From contig NZ_BAEG01000085.1 in NCBI RefSeq assembly GCF_000238915.1, positions 248,001 through 312,000 of the forward strand: a DNA stretch of 64,000 bases. Reading direction: 5' to 3'. This document shows positions 54,271-62,435 of this stretch, piece after piece. The notes beneath the pieces were generated by a model. It saw nothing but the letters and a program-made list of their open reading frames with translations. It was not told where the DNA came from and made no database searches. The position numbers were made by a program, and so were the translations under genes. This stretch comes from Arthrobacter globiformis NBRC 12137 (GTDB lineage Bacteria > Actinomycetota > Actinomycetes > Actinomycetales > Micrococcaceae). How positions within the stretch are numbered: position 1 is the first letter of the stretch; each line of letters begins with the position of its first letter.

Positions 54271-54789
54271 ATGAACCGGAGTGACGATTTGAACACCTTG
54301 GACCCCACGGATCTGAAGATCCTGCTCGAGCTGATCCGCGACCCCCGCGTCCAGATCGGCGAGCTGAGCGAAAAACTCGGCATTGCGCGGAACACTGCCC
54401 AGTCACGCGTGCGCCGGATGCTGCGCTCCGGCATACTGCACGACGGCGGCCGCGAGATCGACCTCGAAGCGGTGGGATACGACGTCGTCGCCTTTGTGAC
54501 GATTGAAGTGACGCACCGGGAGCTCGACGGCGTGATCGCCGCTTTGCGGCTGATTCCCCAGGTCCTCGAAGTGCACGAGATCTCCGGCCGGGGCGACGTC
54601 TGGTGCCGGGTGGTGGCCACGGACACGCAGAATCTCCAAGGCGCGCTGCGTTCGATCCTGCGCATCAAGGGCGTGATCCGCACCGAAACGGTGCTGGCCC
54701 TCCATACCCACATCCCGTACCGGACCGAGCCGCTGATCAGCCGCCTCGTTCAATCGTCTCCGGGGCCCGCGGCCCTCCGGCCGGAATAG
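54271..54789 (+). CDS. Lrp/AsnC-family regulator
   Basis: A 172-residue regulator with HTH LDPTDLKILLELIRDPRVQIGELSEKLGIARNTAQSRVRRML and a RAM domain (VLEVHEISGRGDVWCRVVATDTQNLQGAL). ATG 54271 begins the conserved part; the frame is open to 54154 but that section reads as non-coding. Probable targets are itself and the divergent MFS gene. Confidence 0.9.
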   Translation: MNRSDDLNTLDPTDLKILLELIRDPRVQIGELSEKLGIARNTAQSRVRRMLRSGILHDGGREIDLEAVGYDVVAFVTIEVTHRELDGVIAALRLIPQVLEVHEISGRGDVWCRVVATDTQNLQGALRSILRIKGVIRTETVLALHTHIPYRTEPLISRLVQSSPGPAALRPE

Positions 54790-54798
54790 GATTCGAGC

Positions 54799-55224
54799 AT
54801 GGACTGGCTCTCTTACTTCTTTCAGGTCAACTGGCTTGCGGTGCTTCTTGCCTTCGCCGCGAGCATGGCCATCGGCTTCGTCTGGTATCTGCCCGCCGTG
54901 CTCGGCAGGCGGTGGATGGAGGCCGTGGGCAAGACAGAGGAGGACCTCAGGAACACTGACGGCGGCGCCGGAATCTGGGTTCCCATGATGGCAGCTGCAG
55001 CCCTGACAGCCATCCTGCTCGCAGTTCTGATCAGCAAGCTCGGACTCGACAACGCGCTGGCCGGCGGATCGTTCGCCTTTGTGCTGGCAGTGGTTTTCCG
55101 CGTAGGCGGCCACGTCATCCACAACGGGTTCGCCGGACGCCCTGCCGCGGTGACGCTCATCGACTCCGGCCACGATGTCCTCGCCGTGACAGCTGCCGGA
55201 GTCATCATCGGCGCGATGTCCTGA
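54799..55224 (+). CDS. DUF1761 membrane protein
   Basis: A 141-residue protein with four membrane segments. The family pattern is present: an N-terminal NWLAVLLAFAASMAIGFVWYLP, GRRWMEAVG, and a C-terminal VLAVTAAGVIIGAM. The function of DUF1761 is unknown. It starts 9 nt after the Lrp gene. The stop region is duplicated in tandem. Confidence 0.85.
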   Translation: MDWLSYFFQVNWLAVLLAFAASMAIGFVWYLPAVLGRRWMEAVGKTEEDLRNTDGGAGIWVPMMAAAALTAILLAVLISKLGLDNALAGGSFAFVLAVVFRVGGHVIHNGFAGRPAAVTLIDSGHDVLAVTAAGVIIGAMS

Positions 55225-55260
55225 CCCCACGCGATGTCCTGACCCAAAGTCCTGACCCAA
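55213..55260. repeat. Tandem duplication over the DUF1761 stop codon
   Basis: GCGATGTCCTGACCC occurs at 55213-55227 and 55231-55245 (18-nt period), and GTCCTGACCCAA follows at 55249-55260. The first two copies give in-frame stops 18 nt apart. Confidence 0.85.
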
Positions 55261-55281
55261 CCAGACGGAGACCTGCAGACT

Positions 55282-56277
55282 GTGACCATTATCGACAACG
55301 CCGTCTACGTCGACGGGGTCCGCACCGCGGAACCCGGAAACCTGGAACAGACGTTTGAAACCCTGGACAGCCACGGCGGAATGGCCTGGATCGGACTGTA
55401 CCGTCCCTCACAGGCCGAAATGGCCGCCGTCGCCGAGGAGTTTGGCCTCCACGAGCTGGCCGTCGAGGACGCTGTATCGGCCCACCAACGGCCAAAGCTG
55501 GAGCGCTACGGCGACAGCCTTTTCACTGTTCTAAGGCCCGCCAGGTACCGCGATGACACCGAAACCGTGGAATTCGGCGAGCTCCACATATTCGTTGGCA
55601 CGAACTTCGTAGTGACCGTCCGGCATGCCGAGATGTCCGGCGTCGGACAGGTACGCCGCCGTCTGGAGTCCAGGCCGGATCTCCTCCGCCACGGACCGCC
55701 TGCGGTGCTGTATGCACTGCTGGACCAGGTGGTGGACGACTACGCCCCGGTGGTTGCCGGGCTGGAAAACGACATCGACGAAATCGAAGACCAGCTGTTT
55801 TCCGGGGATTCCGCGGTGTCCCGCCGCATCTATGAACTCGCCCGCGAGGTTATCCAGTTCCAGCGGGCCATCCATCCGCTGCCGGCCATGATGCAGCAGC
55901 TCAACGAGGGATTTGACGACTTTGCTGCCGACGCCGAGCTCCAGCACAACCTCCGGGACGTCGAGGACCACGTGGAGCGGGTGATCTCGCGGGCTGATTC
56001 ATTCCGTGACCTCCTGCAGAACGCGCTGACCCTGGACGGCACTCTCACCGCCAACCGGCAGAACGAGGCGAGCGCGCAGCAGAACGAACAGGTAAAAAAG
56101 ATCTCGTCCTGGGCGGCCATCTTCTTCGCCCCGTCGTTCGTGGCCGGCGTATACGGCATGAACTTTGACCATATGCCGGAGCTGCATTGGGCCTACGGCT
56201 ATCCCATGGCGGTGCTGCTGATGGCTGCCACGGCAGCCCTGATGTACCTCATCTTCAAGCGGAAGGGCTGGCTCTGA
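55282..56277 (+). CDS. corA: CorA magnesium/cobalt channel
   Basis: A 331-residue CorA-family channel forming a pentamer for Mg2+ (Co2+, Ni2+) entry. The large cytoplasmic domain is followed by two C-terminal helices with the selectivity signature YGMNF (about residue 293) and then MPELHWAYGYP. The acidic region QLNEGFDDFAADAEL is typical. Its start is GTG 55282, with GGAGA 11 nt upstream. Confidence 0.94.
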   Translation: MTIIDNAVYVDGVRTAEPGNLEQTFETLDSHGGMAWIGLYRPSQAEMAAVAEEFGLHELAVEDAVSAHQRPKLERYGDSLFTVLRPARYRDDTETVEFGELHIFVGTNFVVTVRHAEMSGVGQVRRRLESRPDLLRHGPPAVLYALLDQVVDDYAPVVAGLENDIDEIEDQLFSGDSAVSRRIYELAREVIQFQRAIHPLPAMMQQLNEGFDDFAADAELQHNLRDVEDHVERVISRADSFRDLLQNALTLDGTLTANRQNEASAQQNEQVKKISSWAAIFFAPSFVAGVYGMNFDHMPELHWAYGYPMAVLLMAATAALMYLIFKRKGWL

Positions 56278-56783
56278 TGGCCGGGTTTCACCGGGGCCTG
56301 CTCATCACGCCCGGCACGGAGCGGCAATTGGGCGCCTGCGGGCTGTTCAGGCCTTCCCCTTCCCAGCGGGACGTGCTGTCCCTCCCCGCCGGTCCGCTGC
56401 CGGTGAAAGGCGCCGACCCGGACATGCTGTGGGCCGGCTTTGCCGAGCTGTGCGGCGGGGATCGGTCGACGGCGGACTATCTCCTGCTGGCGGAGACGTT
56501 CCCGGCCTGGGTGGTGGACGGCATACCTTCACCTTCTGCAGAGTCCGCTGCCAGTCCGGCTGACTGGCAGCGGTTCCTGGCGTTGCTGGACGTCCTCCAC
56601 GACCGGGACATCACTCCGTTCCTCATTACGCCGGTCCTGTTTGGCAGCTTCTCCGGCGCGCCCGACGCCGGTGCTCCTGGGGAACTGGCCGCCGTCCTGT
56701 CACGCATCGGAGCACGGCTCTCGGTGCTGAGAAGGATCGAGTCGGACGAACAGTTGGCGGATGAGCAGTCCGGCGGCTGCTAA
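56277..56783 (+). CDS. Stand-alone AFG1/ZapE C-terminal-like protein
   Basis: A 168-residue protein that resembles only the C-terminal part of AFG1/ZapE ATPases: STADYLLLAETFPAWVVDGIPSP, then DWQRFLALLDVLHDRDITPFLITPV and an end in LSVLRRIES. No Walker A or B is present, and the first 40 residues (LLITPGTERQLGACGLFRPSP) are unlike the ATPase core. It is either a decayed remnant or a small protein using that helical domain. Its ATG overlaps the corA stop by 1 nt (TGATG), so it is co-translated with corA. Confidence 0.65.
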   Translation: MAGFHRGLLITPGTERQLGACGLFRPSPSQRDVLSLPAGPLPVKGADPDMLWAGFAELCGGDRSTADYLLLAETFPAWVVDGIPSPSAESAASPADWQRFLALLDVLHDRDITPFLITPVLFGSFSGAPDAGAPGELAAVLSRIGARLSVLRRIESDEQLADEQSGGC

Positions 56784-56858
56784 CAACAGCCGTAACCCTG
56801 CCGTCCCGAGCCGGTGGTGTCTGCTTACAATCGATTGACATCAACTACTGAGGGAATC

Positions 56859-57200
56859 ATGAAGAAACTCACTACCGCCCTGCTTGCCGCCGGGTTCGTC
56901 CTCTCCGCTTCCGCCTGCGCTGCACCGCAGCTCACCACCGCACAGACCTGCGACCGGATCAGGACGGTTGTCTCGAACCCCACGAACTCCGTGGGCAAGA
57001 CCGGCATGACCCGCCTGGCCAATCAGATCCGTCCCATCGAGGCCGTGTCCTCGGACGAGCTGCGCCCGGCGCTGCAGGCCATCCTGGAATACACGGACGA
57101 GTCCGCCAAGGAAACCCCGGACGAGGCGAAGCTCACCGAGCTGAAGACCGGCTACGAGCAGGCCGGCAGCACCTACAGCAGGTTCTGCGGCGGCCAGTAG
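56859..57200 (+). CDS. Small lipoprotein
   Basis: A 113-residue exported protein with a signal peptide and lipobox ASAC (Cys about residue 20; a second Cys-Ala follows). The mature part has two further cysteines (residue 31 region TCDRIRT and the C-terminal RFCGGQ) that could form a disulfide, and a helical middle. The function is unknown. GAGGGA precedes the ATG; TACAAT (56826-56831) may be its -10. A terminator follows. Confidence 0.8.
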   Translation: MKKLTTALLAAGFVLSASACAAPQLTTAQTCDRIRTVVSNPTNSVGKTGMTRLANQIRPIEAVSSDELRPALQAILEYTDESAKETPDEAKLTELKTGYEQAGSTYSRFCGGQ

Positions 57201-57219
57201 CCCGCACTCCTACACGTCT

Positions 57220-57265
57220 GGCGGCCACGGGCGGGGTACTCCTCCCGACCTGTGGCCGCCTTTTG
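57220..57265 (+). terminator. Rho-independent terminator of the small lipoprotein gene
   Basis: GGCGGCCAC (57220-57228) pairs with GTGGCCGCC (57252-57260), with inner GGGCGGGG/CCTCCCG pairing, and is followed by TTTTGTGTTG. Confidence 0.88.
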
Positions 57266-57675
57266 TGTTGGAAAAACAAGTCCGCCCCTGCATAGATGCG
57301 GACGAATCCGGCTCTGCCCCGCTTTTCCTGGTATGGCAGCTACACGCCCAAGCTTGGGAAAACCTTGGGCGTGCAGCGTCCGACCCCGCACCCGAGGGGT
57401 AGAAACGAAGCCTGGCTCTCAGGTTGCTCCGGCGTTTCATAGCGTGCAGGCTGCAGACTGTTCCTGTCCCTGAAGCAGAAGGTAGCCGCGAACCGCCGCT
57501 TCAGAACTGCCGGGTCCGGGAACGCATTCCCCCCATGTACTCCGGACCCGGCGGACAATTACCTCACGAACTCTTGATCCGAACCTGCGACGACAGTGTC
57601 AGGTTCTTGAGCTGTGTCCCGGACCATTTCATTGAGAATCGCAGGACGGCGTGGACAACTGGATGAGGTGGCTGC
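57266..57675. other. Hairpin-rich non-coding stretch, possible structured RNA
   Basis: No convincing gene is present. Perfect stems occur at 57280-57285/57298-57303, 57343-57352/57364-57373 (10 bp), 57509-57519/57542-57552 (11 bp, loop with six C) and 57581-57587/57600-57606 (7 bp). Four independent stems in 330 nt suggest a folded RNA. The C6 loop recalls actinobacterial 6C RNA, but I cannot confirm it. Strand is assumed from the flanking genes. Confidence 0.35.
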
Positions 57676-58080
57676 ATGACGGAGGAGGACCCGAACGCGG
57701 GCCAGGACCTTCCGGTACTGGACGACGGCGCGCTGCAGGACCTCACGGAGGAAGCCGGTGAGGAGGTAGCGCAGAAGTTCATGGAGGAGTATCTGGTGAT
57801 GCTCCCCGTACGGGCCGCCAAGATCTTCAAAGGTCTCACCCGCGGCGATACAGACACGACCCTTGAGGCCATCATCAGCCTGAGGGCCAGCTCAGGGATG
57901 GCCGGTGCGCAGCGGCTCGAGGCCTACTGCCGCAGCCTTGAGAGCGCGCTGAAGCACGGGCACAACCCGGACATGACGGCAGTGAAGGCAGTACTGTTCG
58001 CCAACATCCGGCAGGTAGTCCGGGAAGCATCCCGACGTGGCCATCTGCCGCCTAAATCCCACGGACCGTCGGGTCCTTGA
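57676..58080 (+). CDS. Hpt-domain-like protein without the phospho-histidine
   Basis: A 134-residue helical protein resembling histidine phosphotransfer (Hpt) domains: EEVAQKFMEEYLVMLPVRAAKIFKGL, then LEAIISLRASSGMAGAQRLEAYCRSLE. In true Hpt proteins the second helix reads A-H-x-L-K-G/S-x-S; here it is I-I-S-L-R-A-S-S, so the phospho-accepting His is Ile 67. It may bind a kinase or receiver without carrying phosphate. GAGGTGG precedes the ATG. No kinase or response regulator is nearby. Confidence 0.7.
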   Translation: MTEEDPNAGQDLPVLDDGALQDLTEEAGEEVAQKFMEEYLVMLPVRAAKIFKGLTRGDTDTTLEAIISLRASSGMAGAQRLEAYCRSLESALKHGHNPDMTAVKAVLFANIRQVVREASRRGHLPPKSHGPSGP

Positions 58081-58347
58081 GCTGCAGCCACACATTCCCC
58101 TGCCAGGCGTGCCCGGCCCCGGCATTGCCGCAGGAGTCAGCCGACGGGCCCTGGCAGAGATGCTGCGGAAGAACAAACGTCTACGTGGGCTACGAGGATG
58201 AGGGAGTACCAAGCCAGGTCAATTATCTTGATCCAGTATTGATCAGTTGCCGCTATGCCCTTGAGTCACGTGGAGGAGATTGTTCTCAGCAGGAGCGCTA
58301 CCAGACAGGACCGGAATGAATTCCGGCGGGAGATAGGGAGTCCAGCA

Positions 58348-58521
58348 ATGACAGTCCGGCCAGCGACGAACAGCACCAACGAGGTCTCCGAAGACAAGCC
58401 CGCGACTGCGTTCATGCCGGATAGCCCAACTCCATCGACCGGCATCCCGGAGCCAACTCCCGCTTCCAAGCAGCGGAAGCTGGCCCTTCCTGAGGTCTTC
58501 CCCGTATACCCATTCGTCTGA
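58348..58521 (+). CDS. 57-residue Pro/Thr/Ser-rich protein
   Basis: The ATG at 58348 is preceded by GGGAG about 8 nt upstream and the gene is followed after 23 nt by a strong hairpin, which supports a real transcript. The protein is polar and proline-rich in the middle (MPDSPTPSTGIPEPTPASKQRK) and ends in the hydrophobic/aromatic tail LALPEVFPVYPFV. I see no modifying enzymes nearby and no known family. Confidence 0.45.
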   Translation: MTVRPATNSTNEVSEDKPATAFMPDSPTPSTGIPEPTPASKQRKLALPEVFPVYPFV

Positions 58522-58725
58522 CCATGCGTCCTGACGCGGTGTGGGGCCGGCGGCGACTGGGGGGGAGTTGCCTACTCTCGGAGGTACTCGTCGCCACCGG
58601 CCAAATACAGTTTCTCTTGGAAAGCCGGCTCGCACCCGAGTAGCCGGTACCCGAATCCGGCCCCTTTCCACCACCCGGCTCCGCAGGCGGGGCTGTCGGC
58701 ACGTCCATGGGTCGCCAGCCAGGAT
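58522..58725. other. Non-coding stretch before tRNA-Ala
   Basis: Apart from the hairpin at 58545-58602 I see only short GC-rich repeats of AGCCGG and no gene. Confidence 0.5.
58545..58602 (+). terminator. Hairpin after the 57-residue gene
   Basis: 13-nt arms (58545-58557 and 58590-58602) pair with one mismatch, and an inner GAGT/ACTC stem is possible. A moderately T-rich stretch follows. Confidence 0.55.
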
Positions 58726-58757
58726 GCAAAAACACCCCGGTCCGAAGACCGGGGTGT
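58726..58757 (-). terminator. Terminator of tRNA-Ala
   Basis: An 11-bp perfect stem (58732-58742 with 58747-58757) with loop CGAA, followed on the minus strand by GTTTTTGC. Confidence 0.9.
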
Positions 58758-58762
58758 AACTG

Positions 58763-58835
58763 TGGAGCTAAGGGGATTCGAACCCCTGACCTCTTCGATG
58801 CGAACGAAGCGCTCTACCAACTGAGCTATAACCCC
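58763..58835 (-). tRNA. tRNA-Ala (anticodon CGC)
   Basis: A 73-nt cloverleaf: acceptor GGGGTTA/TAGCTCC, D stem GCTC/GAGC, anticodon stem CTTCG/CGAAG with loop TTCGCAT (anticodon CGC, reading GCG), T arm AGGGG-TTCGAAT-CCCCT, discriminator A. CCA is not encoded. Confidence 0.95.
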
Positions 58836-58879
58836 GTGGCGCCGTTTTCCAGAGGAACTTCAACGCCGGTTTCCCTAGG

Positions 58880-59680
58880 CTACAAATTTTCTTGCCGGTT
58901 TGCCAACCAGGCCTCAAATGTCGTGTGTCCGTAACGCTGTTCGGGCACCAGGTTCTTTCCGTCACGCAGAAATCTGCCCATCTGTCCGGGCAGCGGCAGT
59001 TCGGTCACGAGGCCCCTGGCACCGGTTACGCGCTTCCAGGCGCCTGCCAGCGATCCCATGCTCAGCACCTCCGGCCCGCCGATTGTCCGCAACGCGTGGG
59101 CGTCACTGGTCGGCGGTTCCAGCGCGGCTTTCAGCAGCGCCGACGCAACGTCGGACGGGGCGATCGGCTGGAACCGGGCACCTTTGATCACCGGCACGAG
59201 GCCAATGCGGATACCCGCACCGAAAATCCCCGCCACCAGGCTGTGGAACTGCGTTGCCCGCACAGTGCGCGTGTCGAGCGGCGACCGCGCGTACACGCCC
59301 TCTTTGTCCGCTTTTGATCGGTAGTACGTGAGGGCGCTGCGGTCACAGTTAACGATGGAAAGCTGTACGGCCCTGGCCACGCCAGCCGCCGCGGCTTCGC
59401 CCAGCAGCAGCGCGCCGCCGGCCGCGTAGTGCCTGAGTGCTTTGCCGGTCCGCGCTTCCAGGCAATCGATGACGACGTCGGCCCCCGCCAGCGCTTCCGG
59501 CACCCCTTCTCCGGTGGTGACATCCGCGCGGAAGTACGCGGCGCCGTCGTAATACTCCCGCGCGTCCGGGAGCGGCGGGTTCCGAGTCAGAACGGCGACG
59601 GAGTGCCCCAGTCCAAGCGCCTGGCGCACCACTTCACGGCCGGCCTCACCAGTGCCGCCGGCTACGCAGATTCGGCTCAT
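58880..59680 (-). CDS. NmrA-like NAD(P)-binding protein
   Basis: A 266-residue Rossmann-fold protein of the atypical short-chain dehydrogenase group. The dinucleotide motif is VAGGTGEAGREVV at the N-terminus; RADVTTGEGVPEALAGADVVID and the YYRSKADKE motif with its Tyr/Lys follow. Members bind NAD(P)H as redox sensors or reductases; the substrate is unknown. An 8-codon leaderless-looking ORF (59702 down to the start) ends in an ATGA overlap with the gene. Confidence 0.85.
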   Translation of the reverse strand: MSRICVAGGTGEAGREVVRQALGLGHSVAVLTRNPPLPDAREYYDGAAYFRADVTTGEGVPEALAGADVVIDCLEARTGKALRHYAAGGALLLGEAAAAGVARAVQLSIVNCDRSALTYYRSKADKEGVYARSPLDTRTVRATQFHSLVAGIFGAGIRIGLVPVIKGARFQPIAPSDVASALLKAALEPPTSDAHALRTIGGPEVLSMGSLAGAWKRVTGARGLVTELPLPGQMGRFLRDGKNLVPEQRYGHTTFEAWLANRQENL

Positions 59681-59713
59681 CCCGGCGCCGCCTGGGCCGG
59701 CATGGATGCCAGG

Positions 59714-60688
59714 CTACGCGCGGCGGCGCTGCAGGACGTCATCAAGGTTGCTCAGCGCACTCTGGGCCTTGGTCAGCGGCTTGGCGGGCGCGGCATTCGG
59801 GGAAGCTGCAGGAGGTGCGGCGGCCGTACCCTGCTTGAGTGAAGGCTTGCCCACGGACTTCGGTGCCTCGGGCAGCGCCAGCGGCTCGGGCGCCGGACGC
59901 TCGGCCTTGGCCGCTTCAACGTATGTCGGTCTGGGAACCTCCACCGGATCCCAGCTTGATTCAGGAGCCACCGGGCCCTGCACAGGGGCGGCGGCGCTTG
60001 CGTCGCCGGCCGCGAGGGCAACTGCCAGTGCAGCCTCGCGCAGTTCCACTGCGGTGAGGGGCTTGGGCTTGGGCGCCTCTGCTTCGGCGTCGAAGAGGGC
60101 ACTTTCCCGAGGTTTCACGGGCTCCGGGGCGGGTTCCGTCTCCGCGGGGGGCTCGACGGACGACTCCCGGCTGACGGGCGAGCCCATGGCCGCCCTAAAG
60201 GCGGCGCTGACTTTCCTGCGCCGGTCACGGACGGCAAGCCGCCGCAAAACCACGACGGCGGCAACACCGGTCAGGAACGCCACGGCCGGAACCCAGGGGT
60301 TGCCGAGCCCGAACAGCCGCAGGACTCCGGCGACAATCGCCGTCAGGAAGGACAGCAAGCCGACGAAGGCGATCGCCGTCCGCCCGTAGCGGATCCGAAA
60401 AGCACCGGCCTCCTTGGCGGCAGGCCTATTGCCGGACGGACCCGGGGTGAGGCCTGTTGCTGGTTCGCTGCTCTTCCTGGTGTCCATGCGTTTCTCCTGC
60501 TGGGCGGCCATATACACGATCGTCCCGGCTTGCGGGTTTGCAGTTTCGGCGTCGGCGTTTTCCAACGTCAGGTCTCCGGCAGCCTGAAACTGATGCCGGC
60601 CGTTGCGGAGCACGTAAGGGGCAACCCAAACGATCCAGAGCGCAACAGCAGCCACAAGGATGACTGAGCTGCTAAGGGGGAAGTCCAC
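59714..60688 (-). CDS. Membrane protein with long disordered tail
   Basis: A 324-residue protein with a first membrane helix at residues 6-26 (VILVAAVALWIVWVAPYVL), then a cytoplasmic stretch, two more helices near 120-165, and a 150-residue Pro/Ala/Glu-rich tail without recognisable domain. GTG 60688 follows TACGGT (60696-60701) by 7 nt, so it is probably leaderless. Its stop TAG overlaps a TAGCCT hexamer. It lies downstream of the broken rimJ-type gene. No function is assigned. Confidence 0.75.
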   Translation of the reverse strand: MDFPLSSSVILVAAVALWIVWVAPYVLRNGRHQFQAAGDLTLENADAETANPQAGTIVYMAAQQEKRMDTRKSSEPATGLTPGPSGNRPAAKEAGAFRIRYGRTAIAFVGLLSFLTAIVAGVLRLFGLGNPWVPAVAFLTGVAAVVVLRRLAVRDRRRKVSAAFRAAMGSPVSRESSVEPPAETEPAPEPVKPRESALFDAEAEAPKPKPLTAVELREAALAVALAAGDASAAAPVQGPVAPESSWDPVEVPRPTYVEAAKAERPAPEPLALPEAPKSVGKPSLKQGTAAAPPAASPNAAPAKPLTKAQSALSNLDDVLQRRRA

Positions 60689-60814
60689 ACACAAAACCGT
60701 ATGAGGAATGTTGGGGCTGTTGTGGCATTCGTCTCGGTGTGTCGCGGCCGAGCTTCAAATCATTGGACTTATGCACAGAACCCGGCCCTGACCAGCGGCT
60801 CCGCCGGTGAGCGG

Positions 60815-61435
60815 TCAGGCGGGCCTGACCCGCAGCCAGCGGCTGAGGAGGCCCTCCGGAACTTCCTCTGAAGTCAGGGCGAAGGAGCGGTGGTCTGCCC
60901 ATTCCCCATTGATGTGCAGGTACCGCGGACGGTAGCCCTCGTCCCGGAAGCCGAGCTTTTCCACGACCCGCAGGCTGGGTCCGTTTTCGGGTCGGATGTT
61001 GATCTCCATCCGGTGCAGGCCAAGTGTCCGGAAGCAGTGATCGGTCGCCATCGCCACCGCCGTGGGAGCGATCCCGTGCCCGGCCCGTGCTTGATCCACC
61101 CAGTAGCCAAGCGTCGCCATCAGGGCTGACCCCCACACAATGGAGGAGACCGTCAGCTGTCCCACGATGACGGGGTCACGGTGTCCGGGTGTCCACTCCG
61201 CGATTACAAAGGGCAGCGCCGTGGCCTGGGCCGCCTGGGTGTTAAGTGACCTGACCATCTGGCGGTAATCGGGCAGCGAGCCGCCCGGGATCGGATTGGA
61301 GGCCTCCTAGGGCGCCAGCCAGTCGCTGTTGCGGGAACGGACCTCAGTCCACTCCTTCCGGTCCCGGTACCTGATCGGCCGCAGGACAAGGTCCCCGCAC
61401 TCCAGCGTGACCGGCCAGATGTGGCTGACCCTCAT
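60815..61435 (-). pseudogene. rimJ: RimJ-type N-acetyltransferase interrupted by an in-frame TAG
   Basis: Reading from ATG 61435 the first 42 codons give MRVSHIWPVTLECGDLVLRP... to NSDWLAP, then TAG (61307-61309), and the same frame continues EASNPIPGG...DYRQMVRSLN through the acetyl-CoA region GYWVDQARAGHGIAPTAV to the stop at 60815. Homologues have Trp at the stop position (WLxPWEA), so one G-to-A change (TGG to TAG) explains it. The total of 206 codons is the normal length. Restart at ATG 61258 would lose the N-terminal third and has no ribosome site. The gene lies 6 nt after galU. Confidence 0.85.
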
Positions 61436-61441
61436 GAAGGG

Positions 61442-62347
61442 TTACTTGGACAGCCGGGCGGCAACTTCCGGAAGCCAGGCACGCAGACCGGGTCCGAGGT
61501 CGTCGCTGTCGATGGCGAGCTCCACGCAGGCCTTGAGGTAGCTAAGCTTGTCCCCGGTGTCGTAGCGGCGGCCGCGGAAGACCACGCCGTACACACCGCC
61601 GCCTTCACCGTCCCGGCTGGCCAGCTCCTGCAGGGCATCCGTCAGCTGGATCTCGCCGCCGCGGCCAGGTTCGGTCTTTTCCAGCACATCGAAGACATCA
61701 GGGTGGAGCACATAGCGGCCTATGACAGCCAGGTTGGAGGGGGCCTCGTCGACGTCCGGCTTCTCCACGAGCTTGTTGATCCGGACAAAGCTTTCGCCAT
61801 CAATTGCGGAGATGTCCGCGCAGCCATAGGCGCTGATCTGGGAAGGCTCCACTTCGATGAGGGCTACCACCGAACCGCCGGTCTTAGCCTGCACATCGAT
61901 CATGATGCTGAGGAGATCGTCGCGGGCGTCGATGAGGTCGTCACCGAGGAGAACGGCGAACGGCTCGTAGCCCACGTGCTGGCGCGCACGCAGCACCGCG
62001 TGGCCCAGGCCTTTGGGGTCACCCTGGCGGACATAGTGGATGTCGCCCAGGTTGCTCGCGGCCTGGATCGACTCCAGCTTGGCCGTGTCGCCCTTGGCCT
62101 CCAGCGTCGCTTCCAGGGCCGGGACGCGGTCGAAGTGGTCCTCGAGCGCGCGCTTGTTGCGTCCGGTGATCATCAGGACGTCGCTCAGGCCAACCTTGAC
62201 AGCCTCCTCGACGACGTACTGGATGGCCGGCTTGTCAACCACCGGCAGCATCTCCTTGGGCATGGCCTTGGTGGCAGGCAGGAACCTGGTGCCGAGCCCA
62301 GCAGCGGGGATTACGGCCTTGCGGACTGAACAATTAGTGGAAGTCAC
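61442..62347 (-). CDS. galU: UTP-glucose-1-phosphate uridylyltransferase
   Basis: A 301-residue nucleotidyltransferase making UDP-glucose for polysaccharide and glycolipid synthesis. The nucleotide loop AAGLGTRFLPATKAMPKEMLPVVDKP and the catalytic VLLGDDLIDA and FVRINKLVEKPDV motifs are clear. GTG 62347 follows TAGATT (62354-62359) by 6 nt, suggesting a leaderless transcript. It is in an operon with the broken rimJ-type gene and divergent from the cyclo-ligase. Confidence 0.96.
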   Translation of the reverse strand: MTSTNCSVRKAVIPAAGLGTRFLPATKAMPKEMLPVVDKPAIQYVVEEAVKVGLSDVLMITGRNKRALEDHFDRVPALEATLEAKGDTAKLESIQAASNLGDIHYVRQGDPKGLGHAVLRARQHVGYEPFAVLLGDDLIDARDDLLSIMIDVQAKTGGSVVALIEVEPSQISAYGCADISAIDGESFVRINKLVEKPDVDEAPSNLAVIGRYVLHPDVFDVLEKTEPGRGGEIQLTDALQELASRDGEGGGVYGVVFRGRRYDTGDKLSYLKACVELAIDSDDLGPGLRAWLPEVAARLSK

Positions 62348-62435
62348 TGGTCTAATCTATCCGAGGGAACATTCATACGGTAAATGCATCCGGCATCGGC
62401 CCGGCCGCCTGCCGCTGCGACAAAGGATGACATCC

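Noticed and set aside
57509..57552. 6C RNA
   Set aside because: Only one stem with a six-C loop is seen, whereas the family has two; kept only as an unnamed structured-RNA candidate.
56277..58835. Possible genomic island inserted at tRNA-Ala
   Set aside because: No integrase, no duplicated tRNA 3' end and no clear composition change; the small genes here are odd but there is no sign of a mobile element.
60815..61258. A 147-residue acetyltransferase starting at ATG 61258
   Set aside because: No ribosome site, and the upstream frame contains the normal N-terminus of the family up to a TAG; it is the C-terminal piece of a broken gene.
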